From an uncultured Enhydrobacter sp. (GTDB lineage: Bacteria > Pseudomonadota > Gammaproteobacteria > Pseudomonadales > Moraxellaceae), in assembly GCA_946222995.1 (NCBI GenBank), contig CAMIOS010000012.1, positions 1-64,000 of the forward strand: a stretch of 64,000 nt of DNA. The letters run 5' to 3'. Below the pieces are notes generated by a model. The model was not told where the DNA came from and did not search any database. It saw only the letters and a list, made by a program, of their open reading frames with translations. Both the position numbers and the translations under genes were made by a program. Numbering within the stretch: the first letter of the stretch is position 1; each line of letters opens with the position of its first letter. Of the stretch, positions 33,604 to 41,622 are shown piece after piece.

Positions 33604-34881
33604 ATGCCAAATCCTTTAAATTTTTCTCAACAAAACACTTGGCTACTGCCCGATGGCGTGGCGGATTTGATGTCAAGTGAAGCCATCAAACAAGAAGCAT
33701 TGCGTTATCAATTGACTCAGATTTTGGTCAATCACGGCTATGAGCTGATTAGTCCGCCGATGATTGAATACACTGAAAGCTTACTTGGACATGCCTCAGA
33801 AGATGTCAAACGCCAAACCTTTAAAATCATCGACCAACTGACCGGGCGGCTGATGGGCGTGCGAGCCGATATCACCCCCCAAATCGCCCGAATCGATGCG
33901 CATTTACATAAACCTACCGCCCAACCCTCGATAGCGCGTTATTGCTACGCGGGACATGTGATTTATACCATGCCAAAGGGCTTGTTTGGCTCTCGGACAC
34001 CGCTTCAGCTTGGCGCAGAGATTTTTGGCATAGATGGGCTTGCCAGCGATATCGAGCTTTTAGATATTTTGTTTACTTTACTTGATAGCACCGATTTGGT
34101 ATCTCGTTGCCATATCGATATCGGCCATGTGGCGATCTTTACACGCTTATGCCAACTGGCAAAAATCCCAGATGGGCTACAAGCGCAACTGATCGAGTTG
34201 TATGCCAACAAAGCCTTGCCCGAACTGCAACAGCTGACTCAAGAAATGACCGCATACGGTGAATTTGCTCAAGATTTTTATACCCTGTGTGCCTTAGGCA
34301 ATGATTTAACCCGCTTAAGCCAGCAGTTATCCGCGACCGCCCAGCAAGATCCAACCATCTTCAATGCCCTCAACGAACTACAACAAATCATTGCGCATCT
34401 GCAAAACCGTTGGCATGCTAATGTCAGCGTGGATGTGACGGGGCTTGGCTATCATTACCATACCGGATTGGTGTTTAATGTGTATGTGGAAAACGAGCCG
34501 TTGCCGATGATTCGTGGTGGACGGTTTACTAACCGTTTTCACCAACAAGCTTTTGGTCAAGCCAGCCAAGCTCAATCAAACGCCCTGCAAGCGGTGGTTC
34601 GTTCGGGCGTCGGGTTTAGCTGTGAGCTCAACCGTTGGCAAAATCATATCCAAGTACATGCCAAGCCCTTGACCGTTGTGCCCTTTACGTTGGTGCAATC
34701 AGTTAAACAGTCGGGTAATACCGCTGATATCGAGGCAATGGAACAAACCATTGATTCGCTACGTCACGAAGGGCACCGGGTGATTGTGGCATTGGTAGAA
34801 CATGACCAACCCAAAGACACCACGCATTTGTTACAGTTTGACAATGGCGTTTGGTATTTAACGCATTTGGGCGAAAATTAA
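33604..34881 (+). CDS. hisZ: ATP phosphoribosyltransferase regulatory subunit
   Basis: A histidyl-tRNA-synthetase-like protein without aminoacylation activity that partners the short form of HisG in histidine synthesis. The 425-residue protein has the class II motif 1-like LRYQLTQILVNHGYELISPP, motif 2-like RLMGVRADITPQIARI and a motif 3-like MIRGGRF; it lacks the histidine-binding signatures of a true HisS. It is 61 bases before purA on the same strand, a pairing common in gammaproteobacteria without the fused HisG. No visible ribosome binding site. HisG itself is elsewhere. Confidence 0.92.
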   Translation: MPNPLNFSQQNTWLLPDGVADLMSSEAIKQEALRYQLTQILVNHGYELISPPMIEYTESLLGHASEDVKRQTFKIIDQLTGRLMGVRADITPQIARIDAHLHKPTAQPSIARYCYAGHVIYTMPKGLFGSRTPLQLGAEIFGIDGLASDIELLDILFTLLDSTDLVSRCHIDIGHVAIFTRLCQLAKIPDGLQAQLIELYANKALPELQQLTQEMTAYGEFAQDFYTLCALGNDLTRLSQQLSATAQQDPTIFNALNELQQIIAHLQNRWHANVSVDVTGLGYHYHTGLVFNVYVENEPLPMIRGGRFTNRFHQQAFGQASQAQSNALQAVVRSGVGFSCELNRWQNHIQVHAKPLTVVPFTLVQSVKQSGNTADIEAMEQTIDSLRHEGHRVIVALVEHDQPKDTTHLLQFDNGVWYLTHLGEN

Positions 34882-34942
34882 TTTTCTTTATTAACGGCAA
34901 TAGCTGAAATTTTGATTTAACTTTGATAAAAGGTGACCAACC

Positions 34943-36241
34943 ATGAAACACACGGGAAAAAATGTCGTTGTACTTGGCAGCCAGTGGGGCGATGAGGGCA
35001 AGGGCAAAATCGTTGATTTATTGACCGAAAAGGCAAGTGCGGTCGCTCGCTATCAAGGCGGACACAATGCGGGACATACGCTGGTCGTTGGCGGTAAAAA
35101 AACCGTATTACATCTGATACCATCAGGGATTTTGCGCGACAATGTGACTTGCTATATCGGCAATGGTGTGGTGCTTGCCCCTGATGCGCTGCTCAAAGAA
35201 ATGCAAACCTTGATTGATGCAGGCGTGCCCGTGCGTGAGCGTTTGCGCATCTCGCCCAACTGTCCGCTGATTATGCCACAGCACGTTGCCCTTGACCAAG
35301 CCCGTGAAATCAAACGGGGTAATAACAAAATTGGTACCACAGGGCGGGGTATCGGACCTGCCTATGAGGACAAAGTCGCCCGCCGTGCGTTGCGGTTTGG
35401 TGACTTACTGCGGGATAACTTTGCTGATAAATTAAAAGCCAATCTTGAATTTCATAATTTTGCCTTGACTCAATACTATGGCGTCGAAGCGGTGGATTTT
35501 GACCAGACCTTACAACTTGCTAACGAATGGCGTGAGGCGTTAAAAGACTTGGTTGCCGATGTCACAGGCGAGCTTGACAAGCTGTGCAAAGCGGGTAAAA
35601 ACTTGATGTTTGAAGGGGCGCAAGGCACGTTATTGGATGTTGACCATGGCACATATCCGTTTGTGACCAGTTCTAACACCACCGCAGGCGGCGTGGCGAC
35701 AGGCACAGGGCTTGGTCCTTTATACTTTGACTATGTGCTTGGTATTACCAAAGCTTATACCACCCGTGTGGGTGCAGGCCCTTTCCCCACCGAATTGTTT
35801 GACGATATTGGAGAACATCTGGGTACTGTGGGTCAAGAATTTGGGGCGACCACAGGGCGGGCAAGACGTTGTGGCTGGTTTGATGCGGCGATTTTACGCC
35901 GTGCCGTGGTGCTCAACTCCTTATCGGGTATTTGTTTGACCAAGCTGGATGTGCTCGATGATTTAGAAGAAATCAATATCTGCACAGGTTATGAGTTACC
36001 CAATGGCGAAGTGTGTGGCACCAGCGATGCTGAATTTTATGAGAATGTCAAACCGATTTATGAAACCGTCAAGGGCTGGAAAACTAGCACGGTGGGCGTG
36101 ACCGAATATAATAACTTGCCCGAAAATGCCAAAGCCTATATCAAACGTATTGAAGCTTTGATTGAGTGTCCGATTGATATTATCTCGACTGGCCCTGATC
36201 GTGCTGAAACCATTGTACTACGTGACCCGTACGATGCGTGA
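34943..36241 (+). CDS. purA: Adenylosuccinate synthetase
   Basis: Makes adenylosuccinate from IMP, aspartate and GTP, the first committed step to AMP. At 432 residues it equals the E. coli length. Visible motifs are the P-loop GSQWGDEGKGKIVD, the IMP loop GHNAGHTLVV and the aspartate-binding region TTGRARRCGW. AAAGGTGA precedes the ATG. It follows hisZ and ends at a strong terminator. Confidence 0.97.
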   Translation: MKHTGKNVVVLGSQWGDEGKGKIVDLLTEKASAVARYQGGHNAGHTLVVGGKKTVLHLIPSGILRDNVTCYIGNGVVLAPDALLKEMQTLIDAGVPVRERLRISPNCPLIMPQHVALDQAREIKRGNNKIGTTGRGIGPAYEDKVARRALRFGDLLRDNFADKLKANLEFHNFALTQYYGVEAVDFDQTLQLANEWREALKDLVADVTGELDKLCKAGKNLMFEGAQGTLLDVDHGTYPFVTSSNTTAGGVATGTGLGPLYFDYVLGITKAYTTRVGAGPFPTELFDDIGEHLGTVGQEFGATTGRARRCGWFDAAILRRAVVLNSLSGICLTKLDVLDDLEEINICTGYELPNGEVCGTSDAEFYENVKPIYETVKGWKTSTVGVTEYNNLPENAKAYIKRIEALIECPIDIISTGPDRAETIVLRDPYDA

Positions 36242-36259
36242 TTAGTAATGGTTAGGTGT

Positions 36260-36292
36260 AAAGGACGGAAGTTTTTCCGTCCTTTATTTTTT
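36260..36292 (+). terminator. purA terminator
   Basis: AAAGGACGGAA / TTCCGTCCTTT with loop GTTT, followed by A and six T. It lies between convergent purA and mnmG and ends the hisZ-purA transcript. Confidence 0.93.
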
Positions 36293-36300
36293 AACCAGAT

Positions 36301-38187
36301 TTAAGCGATCCCTTTTTCTAGCTTTTTGTGTTTTTTTATCATCATCGCTAGTAGCTGAATGGCCGCAGGGGTTACACCACTGATACGACTGGCTTGAGCA
36401 AGCGTTGTGGGACGAACCTTTTGCAATTTTTGCACAATTTCGTTAGATAGCCCAGAAATATTTTGATAATTAAAGTCTTCAGGGATTAGCGTATTTTCAA
36501 GCTTTTTCATCTGTCCAATTTCAAGGGCTTGTCGGTCAATATAGCCTGCATATTTTACCCCAATCTCAATTTGTTCGCCGACTTGTGCTGTTACAGGGGA
36601 TTGGGTCAGCTCACTGATGTCACTAAATGACACATTGGGACGCTTTAATAAGTCAAGCACGCTATTTTCTTTGGTCAATACTTCTTCAGGCTTGGCAGTC
36701 ATAAACGCTTGCCCTAAGGCATTGCTTGGTGTTGCCCATAACGCTTTTAGGCGCGCAGTTTCTTTGGCAATGGCTTCCATTTTCTCGTTATAGGCTTGCC
36801 AACGCATATCATCCACCACACCCAATTCACGCCCGATTTCGGTTAGACGTTGGTCGGCATTGTCTTCACGCAACATGAGACGGTACTCAGCACGACTGGT
36901 AAACATACGATAAGGCTCATTGGTGCCATTGGTGATCAAATCATCCACCAACACGCCCATATAGGCTTGGTCACGGCGAGGCGTCCATGGCGCTTTACCT
37001 TGCGTGCGGCGTGCGGCATTAATGCCTGCTAGCATACCCTGAGCAGCCGCTTCTTCATAGCCTGTGGTACCGTTGATTTGTCCTGCAAAGTATAAATTAT
37101 CAATCGATTTGGTTTCTAGACTGGGTTTGAGGTTTTGTGGGTCAAAATAATCATACTCAATGGCATAACCTGGGCGTAAAATATGGGCATTTTCTAACCC
37201 TTTCATCGAGCGAACCAAGGCAAGCTGAATATCAAATGGTAAGCTCGTTGAGATCCCATTGGGGTATAACTCATGTGTTGTCAAGCCTTCTGGCTCAATA
37301 AAAATTTGATGGCTTTCTTTATCCGCAAAACGGTGAATTTTATCTTCGATAGAAGGACAATATCTTGGTCCCACGCCTTCAATCACGCCTGAATACATGG
37401 GCGAGCGGTCAAGCCCACCACGAATAATATCATGGGTGCGTTCATTGGTATGGGTAATATAGCAGTTGATTTGACGAGGGTGCATCGCCACATTACCCAT
37501 ATAGCTCATCACGGGTAAAGGCGTGTCGCCCGCTTGTACTGTCATTACGCTAAAATCTACGGTGCGGGCATCGATACGAGGTGGTGTCCCTGTTTTTAAA
37601 CGCCCCACAGGCAAATTGAGTTCCCGTAACCGTTCGGCTAAGCGAATCGAAGGAGGATCGCCCGCCCGCCCACCTTTATGGTTTTCTAGTCCAATATGAA
37701 TCACGCCGCCCAAAAAAGTGCCAGAGGTAAGTACCACCGCCCCACAGCTAAACTCAATACCAGACTGTGTCACCACGGCAACCGCTTTGCCATTTTCGAC
37801 CAAGATATCATCGGCGGATTGCTGAAAAATGTCGAGATTATTTTGATTCTCAAGGGTAAAGCGAATCGCAGCTTTGTATAAAATACGATCTGCTTGTGCG
37901 CGTGTTGCACGCACTGCTGCGCCTTTTCGACTATTAAGTACGCGAAATTGAATACCGGCTTGGTCAGTTGCCAATGCCATTGCACCGCCCAATGCATCGA
38001 CCTCTTTGACCAAATGTGACTTGCCAATGCCACCAATGGCAGGGTTACAACTCATTTGTCCCAACGTTTCGATGTTATGGGTCAAAAGTAAGGTTTGTTG
38101 ACCCATTCGAGCGGCTGCTAACGCTGCCTCTGTGCCTGCATGACCGCCACCAATGACGATCACATCATAAATTTTGGGGTATTTCAT
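36301..38187 (-). CDS. mnmG: tRNA uridine-5-carboxymethylaminomethyl modification enzyme
   Basis: FAD protein (GidA) that, with MnmE, modifies the wobble uridine of several tRNAs. The 628-residue product (E. coli 629) has the FAD dinucleotide fold VIVIGGGHAGTEAALAAA (about 9-26), the CNPAIGGIGKSHLVKEVDALGG block and the cysteine motif in RYCPSIEDKI, and a helical C-terminal domain for MnmE. The ATG at 38187 is used; the TTG upstream gives an extra 14 residues without homology. Alone on the minus strand; rsmG is not next to it. Confidence 0.96.
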   Translation of the reverse strand: MKYPKIYDVIVIGGGHAGTEAALAAARMGQQTLLLTHNIETLGQMSCNPAIGGIGKSHLVKEVDALGGAMALATDQAGIQFRVLNSRKGAAVRATRAQADRILYKAAIRFTLENQNNLDIFQQSADDILVENGKAVAVVTQSGIEFSCGAVVLTSGTFLGGVIHIGLENHKGGRAGDPPSIRLAERLRELNLPVGRLKTGTPPRIDARTVDFSVMTVQAGDTPLPVMSYMGNVAMHPRQINCYITHTNERTHDIIRGGLDRSPMYSGVIEGVGPRYCPSIEDKIHRFADKESHQIFIEPEGLTTHELYPNGISTSLPFDIQLALVRSMKGLENAHILRPGYAIEYDYFDPQNLKPSLETKSIDNLYFAGQINGTTGYEEAAAQGMLAGINAARRTQGKAPWTPRRDQAYMGVLVDDLITNGTNEPYRMFTSRAEYRLMLREDNADQRLTEIGRELGVVDDMRWQAYNEKMEAIAKETARLKALWATPSNALGQAFMTAKPEEVLTKENSVLDLLKRPNVSFSDISELTQSPVTAQVGEQIEIGVKYAGYIDRQALEIGQMKKLENTLIPEDFNYQNISGLSNEIVQKLQKVRPTTLAQASRISGVTPAAIQLLAMMIKKHKKLEKGIA

Positions 38188-38346
38188 AATGCACCAATGT
38201 GTTAAAAAGATAAATTTTGAATAACCCAATATTATAGCAAAATTTGAAAAATCAATACACGGCTTGTCAAAAACTTGCCGTTAAATAGTTGAATGTATTA
38301 AAAATTTCTGATCCTAAATTGTGACAATAGGAGTGTTTGGTCATAC

Positions 38347-38622
38347 TTATAAATGGAGATCTTGTACGACCAATAGCTCATCGTTTAAGCTTTTGACTTT
38401 TAATAGCTGCCCTTCTTGCAAAATCTCAACATTGGCGCCCACTTTGTCCTTATATTCCTTATGACGGTGGTAATTGTGCTCAATCTCAAAACAAATGGCA
38501 TGTTTTAGCAGGGTTTTTAAGCTGTCTATGTCATAGCTTGCCCAGTCGAGTTCGAGGTAAGGGGCAAGTTTACCGGTAATCATACGAGTAGCCGTACTCG
38601 TTTTTACAACTTTGGTTGTCAT
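38347..38622 (-). CDS. Uncharacterised 91-residue protein
   Basis: Not recognised. A basic N-terminal tail (about 1-18) is followed by a helical part LELDWASYDIDSLKTLLKHAI, a charged stretch with HNYHRHKEY and a C-terminal strand-like half GANVEILQEGQLLKVKSLND resembling a small beta-barrel. No signal peptide or membrane segment. The ATG at 38622 has AAGGAGA ahead of it, one of the clearest ribosome binding sites in the window; an earlier ATG at 38709 is rejected. Monocistronic by spacing. Confidence 0.65.
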   Translation of the reverse strand: MTTKVVKTSTATRMITGKLAPYLELDWASYDIDSLKTLLKHAICFEIEHNYHRHKEYKDKVGANVEILQEGQLLKVKSLNDELLVVQDLHL

Positions 38623-38744
38623 AGCATTCTCCTTGTTTAAATATGAACTTTTTATTTTTTGACAATGGTTTGGTGATTTTATGCTAGCGGATTTGGGCGC
38701 AAATTTCAACTCATAAGCCTAGCACTTGATATCATACTTTTTGC

Positions 38745-38771
38745 ATAAGCCATATAAGCCATATAAGCCAT
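38745..38771. repeat. Three tandem copies of a 9-base unit
   Basis: ATAAGCCAT occurs three times end to end without a mismatch, between the 91-residue gene and the DUF3025 gene. It is non-coding, so the copy number may vary between strains. Confidence 0.9.
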
Positions 38772-38831
38772 TAGCTAGGCTAATGAGGTAGCTTAAGAAC
38801 TGAAGCAGTCGATAGTGAAAGGCTGACTAAT

Positions 38832-39671
38832 TCATTGTTTGGTGAGTGATAACGAATAAATGGGCGAGGGTGGCGCAGACCTTGGCTCGCGAAAAATTGT
38901 TTTATTGGCATAAAAATCACGGCTTTGCCCAAGGCGAAATTGCGCAATACCCAACACAGGCAACGGCTGAAACATCTTGCTTGTTAAATGGTGAGCCTGT
39001 GGCAATGTCAAAAAAAATTGCGACAAAAAATTATCCAAGCTGACGCGTTGGCTGGCGACGTCTTGTGAATGCCAATCGGGCGCAACATATAACAAAATGA
39101 CATGGGCGGTAATGCTGTCACGCGGTTCAATCAGTTTTTCGAGCAAGGCATGCCCTATAGGAAAAAAATTGGTTTGATGGTTAAGCCAAGAATTACGGTT
39201 ATCAAATAAAGCTGACTGCCAATTAAAACTTTGTAAGCCTTGTAAAACGGTCATATCGCTACTGACCACCACGCCACCATTTTCATCAAATAGCGTTAAA
39301 ATATTGCGTATCACACTGCGAGTGGGTTGGATGCCAGTTTTTTCAATGTCTTGTTGGTGCAGCTGATTAAACACCGCTTTAGTCTTAGGGAAATTCAACC
39401 AGATTAAGCCGCCAAGTAAATCATGCAAATTGTCACGGGTAGGAATATTGCCTGTTTTGGCGATGTAAGTCTCATAAGCGGTATCGACTGGCAGGTCGTC
39501 TTGAGGGACAAAGCGTATCGCCTTATGCTGATAATTCATAATCGGTTGGGTAAGGCTGGCGTTTAGCCAATCTTTAACACAACAGTACGGTTGAATAAAC
39601 AATGGTGGAATTATTAAAGGGGCATACCACGGGGCGTGCCAATTGATTTGACTATAGAGTTGAGAAAGCAT
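38832..39671 (-). CDS. DUF3025 family protein
   Basis: A 279-residue protein of the DUF3025 family, unknown function. The family block HDLLGGLIWLNFPKTKAVFN (about 83-102) and an LFDENGGVVV strand with a downstream DNRNSWL are visible. No signal peptide is clear. The ATG at 39671 is chosen: the longer frame from a TTG at 39743 starts inside the aceF-side terminator and lacks homology. Ribosome binding site weak. It lies leftward, after the terminator. Confidence 0.78.
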   Translation of the reverse strand: MLSQLYSQINWHAPWYAPLIIPPLFIQPYCCVKDWLNASLTQPIMNYQHKAIRFVPQDDLPVDTAYETYIAKTGNIPTRDNLHDLLGGLIWLNFPKTKAVFNQLHQQDIEKTGIQPTRSVIRNILTLFDENGGVVVSSDMTVLQGLQSFNWQSALFDNRNSWLNHQTNFFPIGHALLEKLIEPRDSITAHVILLYVAPDWHSQDVASQRVSLDNFLSQFFLTLPQAHHLTSKMFQPLPVLGIAQFRLGQSRDFYANKTIFREPRSAPPSPIYSLSLTKQ

Positions 39672-39716
39672 AAATTTATCAAGCTGCCTGTTAATGTTTG
39701 GCCATTTTAGGCAATA

Positions 39717-39752
39717 AAAAACCGCTTGGCTATGAATGAACAAGCGGTTTTT
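39717..39752. terminator. aceF terminator
   Basis: AAAAACCGCTTG / CAAGCGGTTTTT, a perfect 12-pair stem with a 12-base loop, followed on the minus strand by T-rich sequence. It begins 25 bases past the aceF stop. Confidence 0.92.
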
Positions 39753-39776
39753 AACCGAATTTTCTTGTCAAAAAAG

Positions 39777-41507
39777 TTATAATAAAATTCGGCGTGGGTC
39801 TTGTAATAGCTTGGCAATATAGCGAGTAAAAACCGCCGCGTCCGCGCCATTAATGACCCGATGGTCGTAGGATAACGACAACGGTAACATTAAGCGAGGC
39901 TCAAAACTTTGGGTTTTTTCATTCCAACGTGGCTGCATGGATGCTTCCGACACGCCCAAAATCGCGACTTGGGGCCAAGTCACTAATGGGGTAAAGTAAG
40001 TGCCGCCAAGATTGCCTTGACTAGAGATGGTAAACGATGCCCCAGTGAGCTCTTTGGGTGTCAGTTTATTGTCACGGGCTTTGGCGGCTAATTCACCAAT
40101 TTCCTTGGCTAGTTGTTTGATGCCTTTGGTTTGCACATCTTTGATTACAGGCACAGTCAAACCTGTCGGCGTGGCGACCGCAAAGCCCATATGTACCGAT
40201 TTACGGATAATAATTTGGGTATTGTCATCGCTTAGATGGCTGTTAAATTTGGGATATTCGCCAATCGCATAGGCAACGGCTTTCATAATAAAGGCAAGAA
40301 TGGTAAGGCTAATGCCTTGTTTTTTCATTTCTTCTTTGATATCAGTGCGCATGGCTTCGGTGTCAGTGATATCTGCTAAATCAAACTGCGTGACCTGTGG
40401 TAAATAAGTACTGTAATTAAGCTGAGGGATTGATACTTTTTGCAAACGAGATAAATCTTGGGTTTCGATTTCACCCCAAATCTCAGTGTTACTCATATCA
40501 GGTAAGTTGGGTAATCCAGAACGCACAGATCCTGTTGATGAGCTAATTTGTTCCGTTTGGATAGGCAGGGCTTGCATACGGTTTTTAACATACGCAAAAA
40601 TATCTTCTTTAACAATCCGCCCATGACTGCCACTACCTTTGACTTCGCTAATATCCACACCAAGCTGACGGGTCAGTTTTCTCACCGCAGGTCCTGCGTA
40701 TACATTGGCATGTTTGGCGTTGATTTGGCCTTCGCTTAGATTGCTTGAGGGTTGTGTTGATTTGGTTGCAGCAGGTGATTGGACAGCGGTTATCTGTGGG
40801 GCTGGCGTGCTAACATCAGTAGGGAGTGGCGTATTTTGCAGCTGTGTCTGGCTTTGGGTCTGTGAGCTGGCTTTTGCTGTAGCGGGTGTCGCTTGATTTT
40901 GCCCTTCTACTTCAATCACCACAAAGTTTTGTCCATTACTGACCGTCTCGCCTGCATTGACCAAGAATTCCACGATTTTTCCGGTGGCAGGGGCAGGGAC
41001 TTCTACAGAAGCTTTGTCTGATTCTACCAATACCAGTGGCTGTTCAGCGACAACTTCATCGCCAATGTTAACCAACCATTCGCTAATTTCAGCACTCTCT
41101 ACACCCAGATCGGGTAACGGATAAGTTTGTTCGCTTGCACCCATTGCGGTATTTTGAGTGCTGTTAAAACTGGCAATTGGTTGCGCTTGCGTTTCAGTTT
41201 TGGCGGCTGTTTCTGTTTTTGCCTCAGGGGCTTGAGCCGATTGTGGGGACGATGCGGTTTCGCTAGGTGCCGCTGACGCTTGTGTGGCTTCAACTGTTAA
41301 AATCACATCACCTTGTTTGACGCTGTCGCCAACCTTGACATTGATGGCTGTGATTTTGCCTGCTTGGGTGGCAGGGACTTCAACCGAGGCTTTATCAGAT
41401 TCAAGTAGTACAATATTGTCATCAATATCGATGACATCGCCAACCTTGACCATAATTTCGCTAACTTCGGCGCTTTCTACGCCCAAGTCGGGAACGTTGA
41501 TTTCCAT
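39777..41507 (-). CDS. aceF: Pyruvate dehydrogenase E2 (dihydrolipoamide acetyltransferase)
   Basis: Core subunit of the pyruvate dehydrogenase complex that moves the acetyl group from E1 to CoA. The 576-residue protein has two lipoyl domains (lipoyl Lys39 and Lys165, each in ESDKASVEVP), long Ala/Pro/Thr/Gln linkers, a peripheral-subunit-binding domain (about 290-330, AGPAVRKLTRQLGVDISEVKG), and the acyltransferase domain ending DHRVINGAD, with His549 catalytic. E. coli AceF has three lipoyl domains. The usual Asp of HxxxDG is Asn553 here, a variant I recall in some pseudomonad-type E2 proteins. AAAGGA sets the start at 41507. Confidence 0.95.
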   Translation of the reverse strand: MEINVPDLGVESAEVSEIMVKVGDVIDIDDNIVLLESDKASVEVPATQAGKITAINVKVGDSVKQGDVILTVEATQASAAPSETASSPQSAQAPEAKTETAAKTETQAQPIASFNSTQNTAMGASEQTYPLPDLGVESAEISEWLVNIGDEVVAEQPLVLVESDKASVEVPAPATGKIVEFLVNAGETVSNGQNFVVIEVEGQNQATPATAKASSQTQSQTQLQNTPLPTDVSTPAPQITAVQSPAATKSTQPSSNLSEGQINAKHANVYAGPAVRKLTRQLGVDISEVKGSGSHGRIVKEDIFAYVKNRMQALPIQTEQISSSTGSVRSGLPNLPDMSNTEIWGEIETQDLSRLQKVSIPQLNYSTYLPQVTQFDLADITDTEAMRTDIKEEMKKQGISLTILAFIMKAVAYAIGEYPKFNSHLSDDNTQIIIRKSVHMGFAVATPTGLTVPVIKDVQTKGIKQLAKEIGELAAKARDNKLTPKELTGASFTISSQGNLGGTYFTPLVTWPQVAILGVSEASMQPRWNEKTQSFEPRLMLPLSLSYDHRVINGADAAVFTRYIAKLLQDPRRILL

Positions 41508-41622
41508 GGAAATATCCTTTAATTGGTTTAATTTTTTGATTTTTTTATAGGTGAGGTACATGACTATTGCCAATGTACCCGTTACCAAAGTTATCTTTTT
41601 CATAGTCTAAGCATGTGAGGGT

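Noticed and set aside
38188..38229. N-terminal extension of mnmG from a TTG
   Set aside because: Fourteen extra residues without homology; the chosen ATG gives the usual family length.
38584..38605. ACGAGTA-GCCG-TACTCGT hairpin with T run
   Set aside because: It looks like a terminator on the plus strand but sits inside the coding region of the 91-residue gene and no rightward gene feeds it.
39672..39743. N-terminal extension of the DUF3025 gene from a TTG
   Set aside because: It would begin inside the aceF terminator hairpin and has no homology or ribosome binding site.
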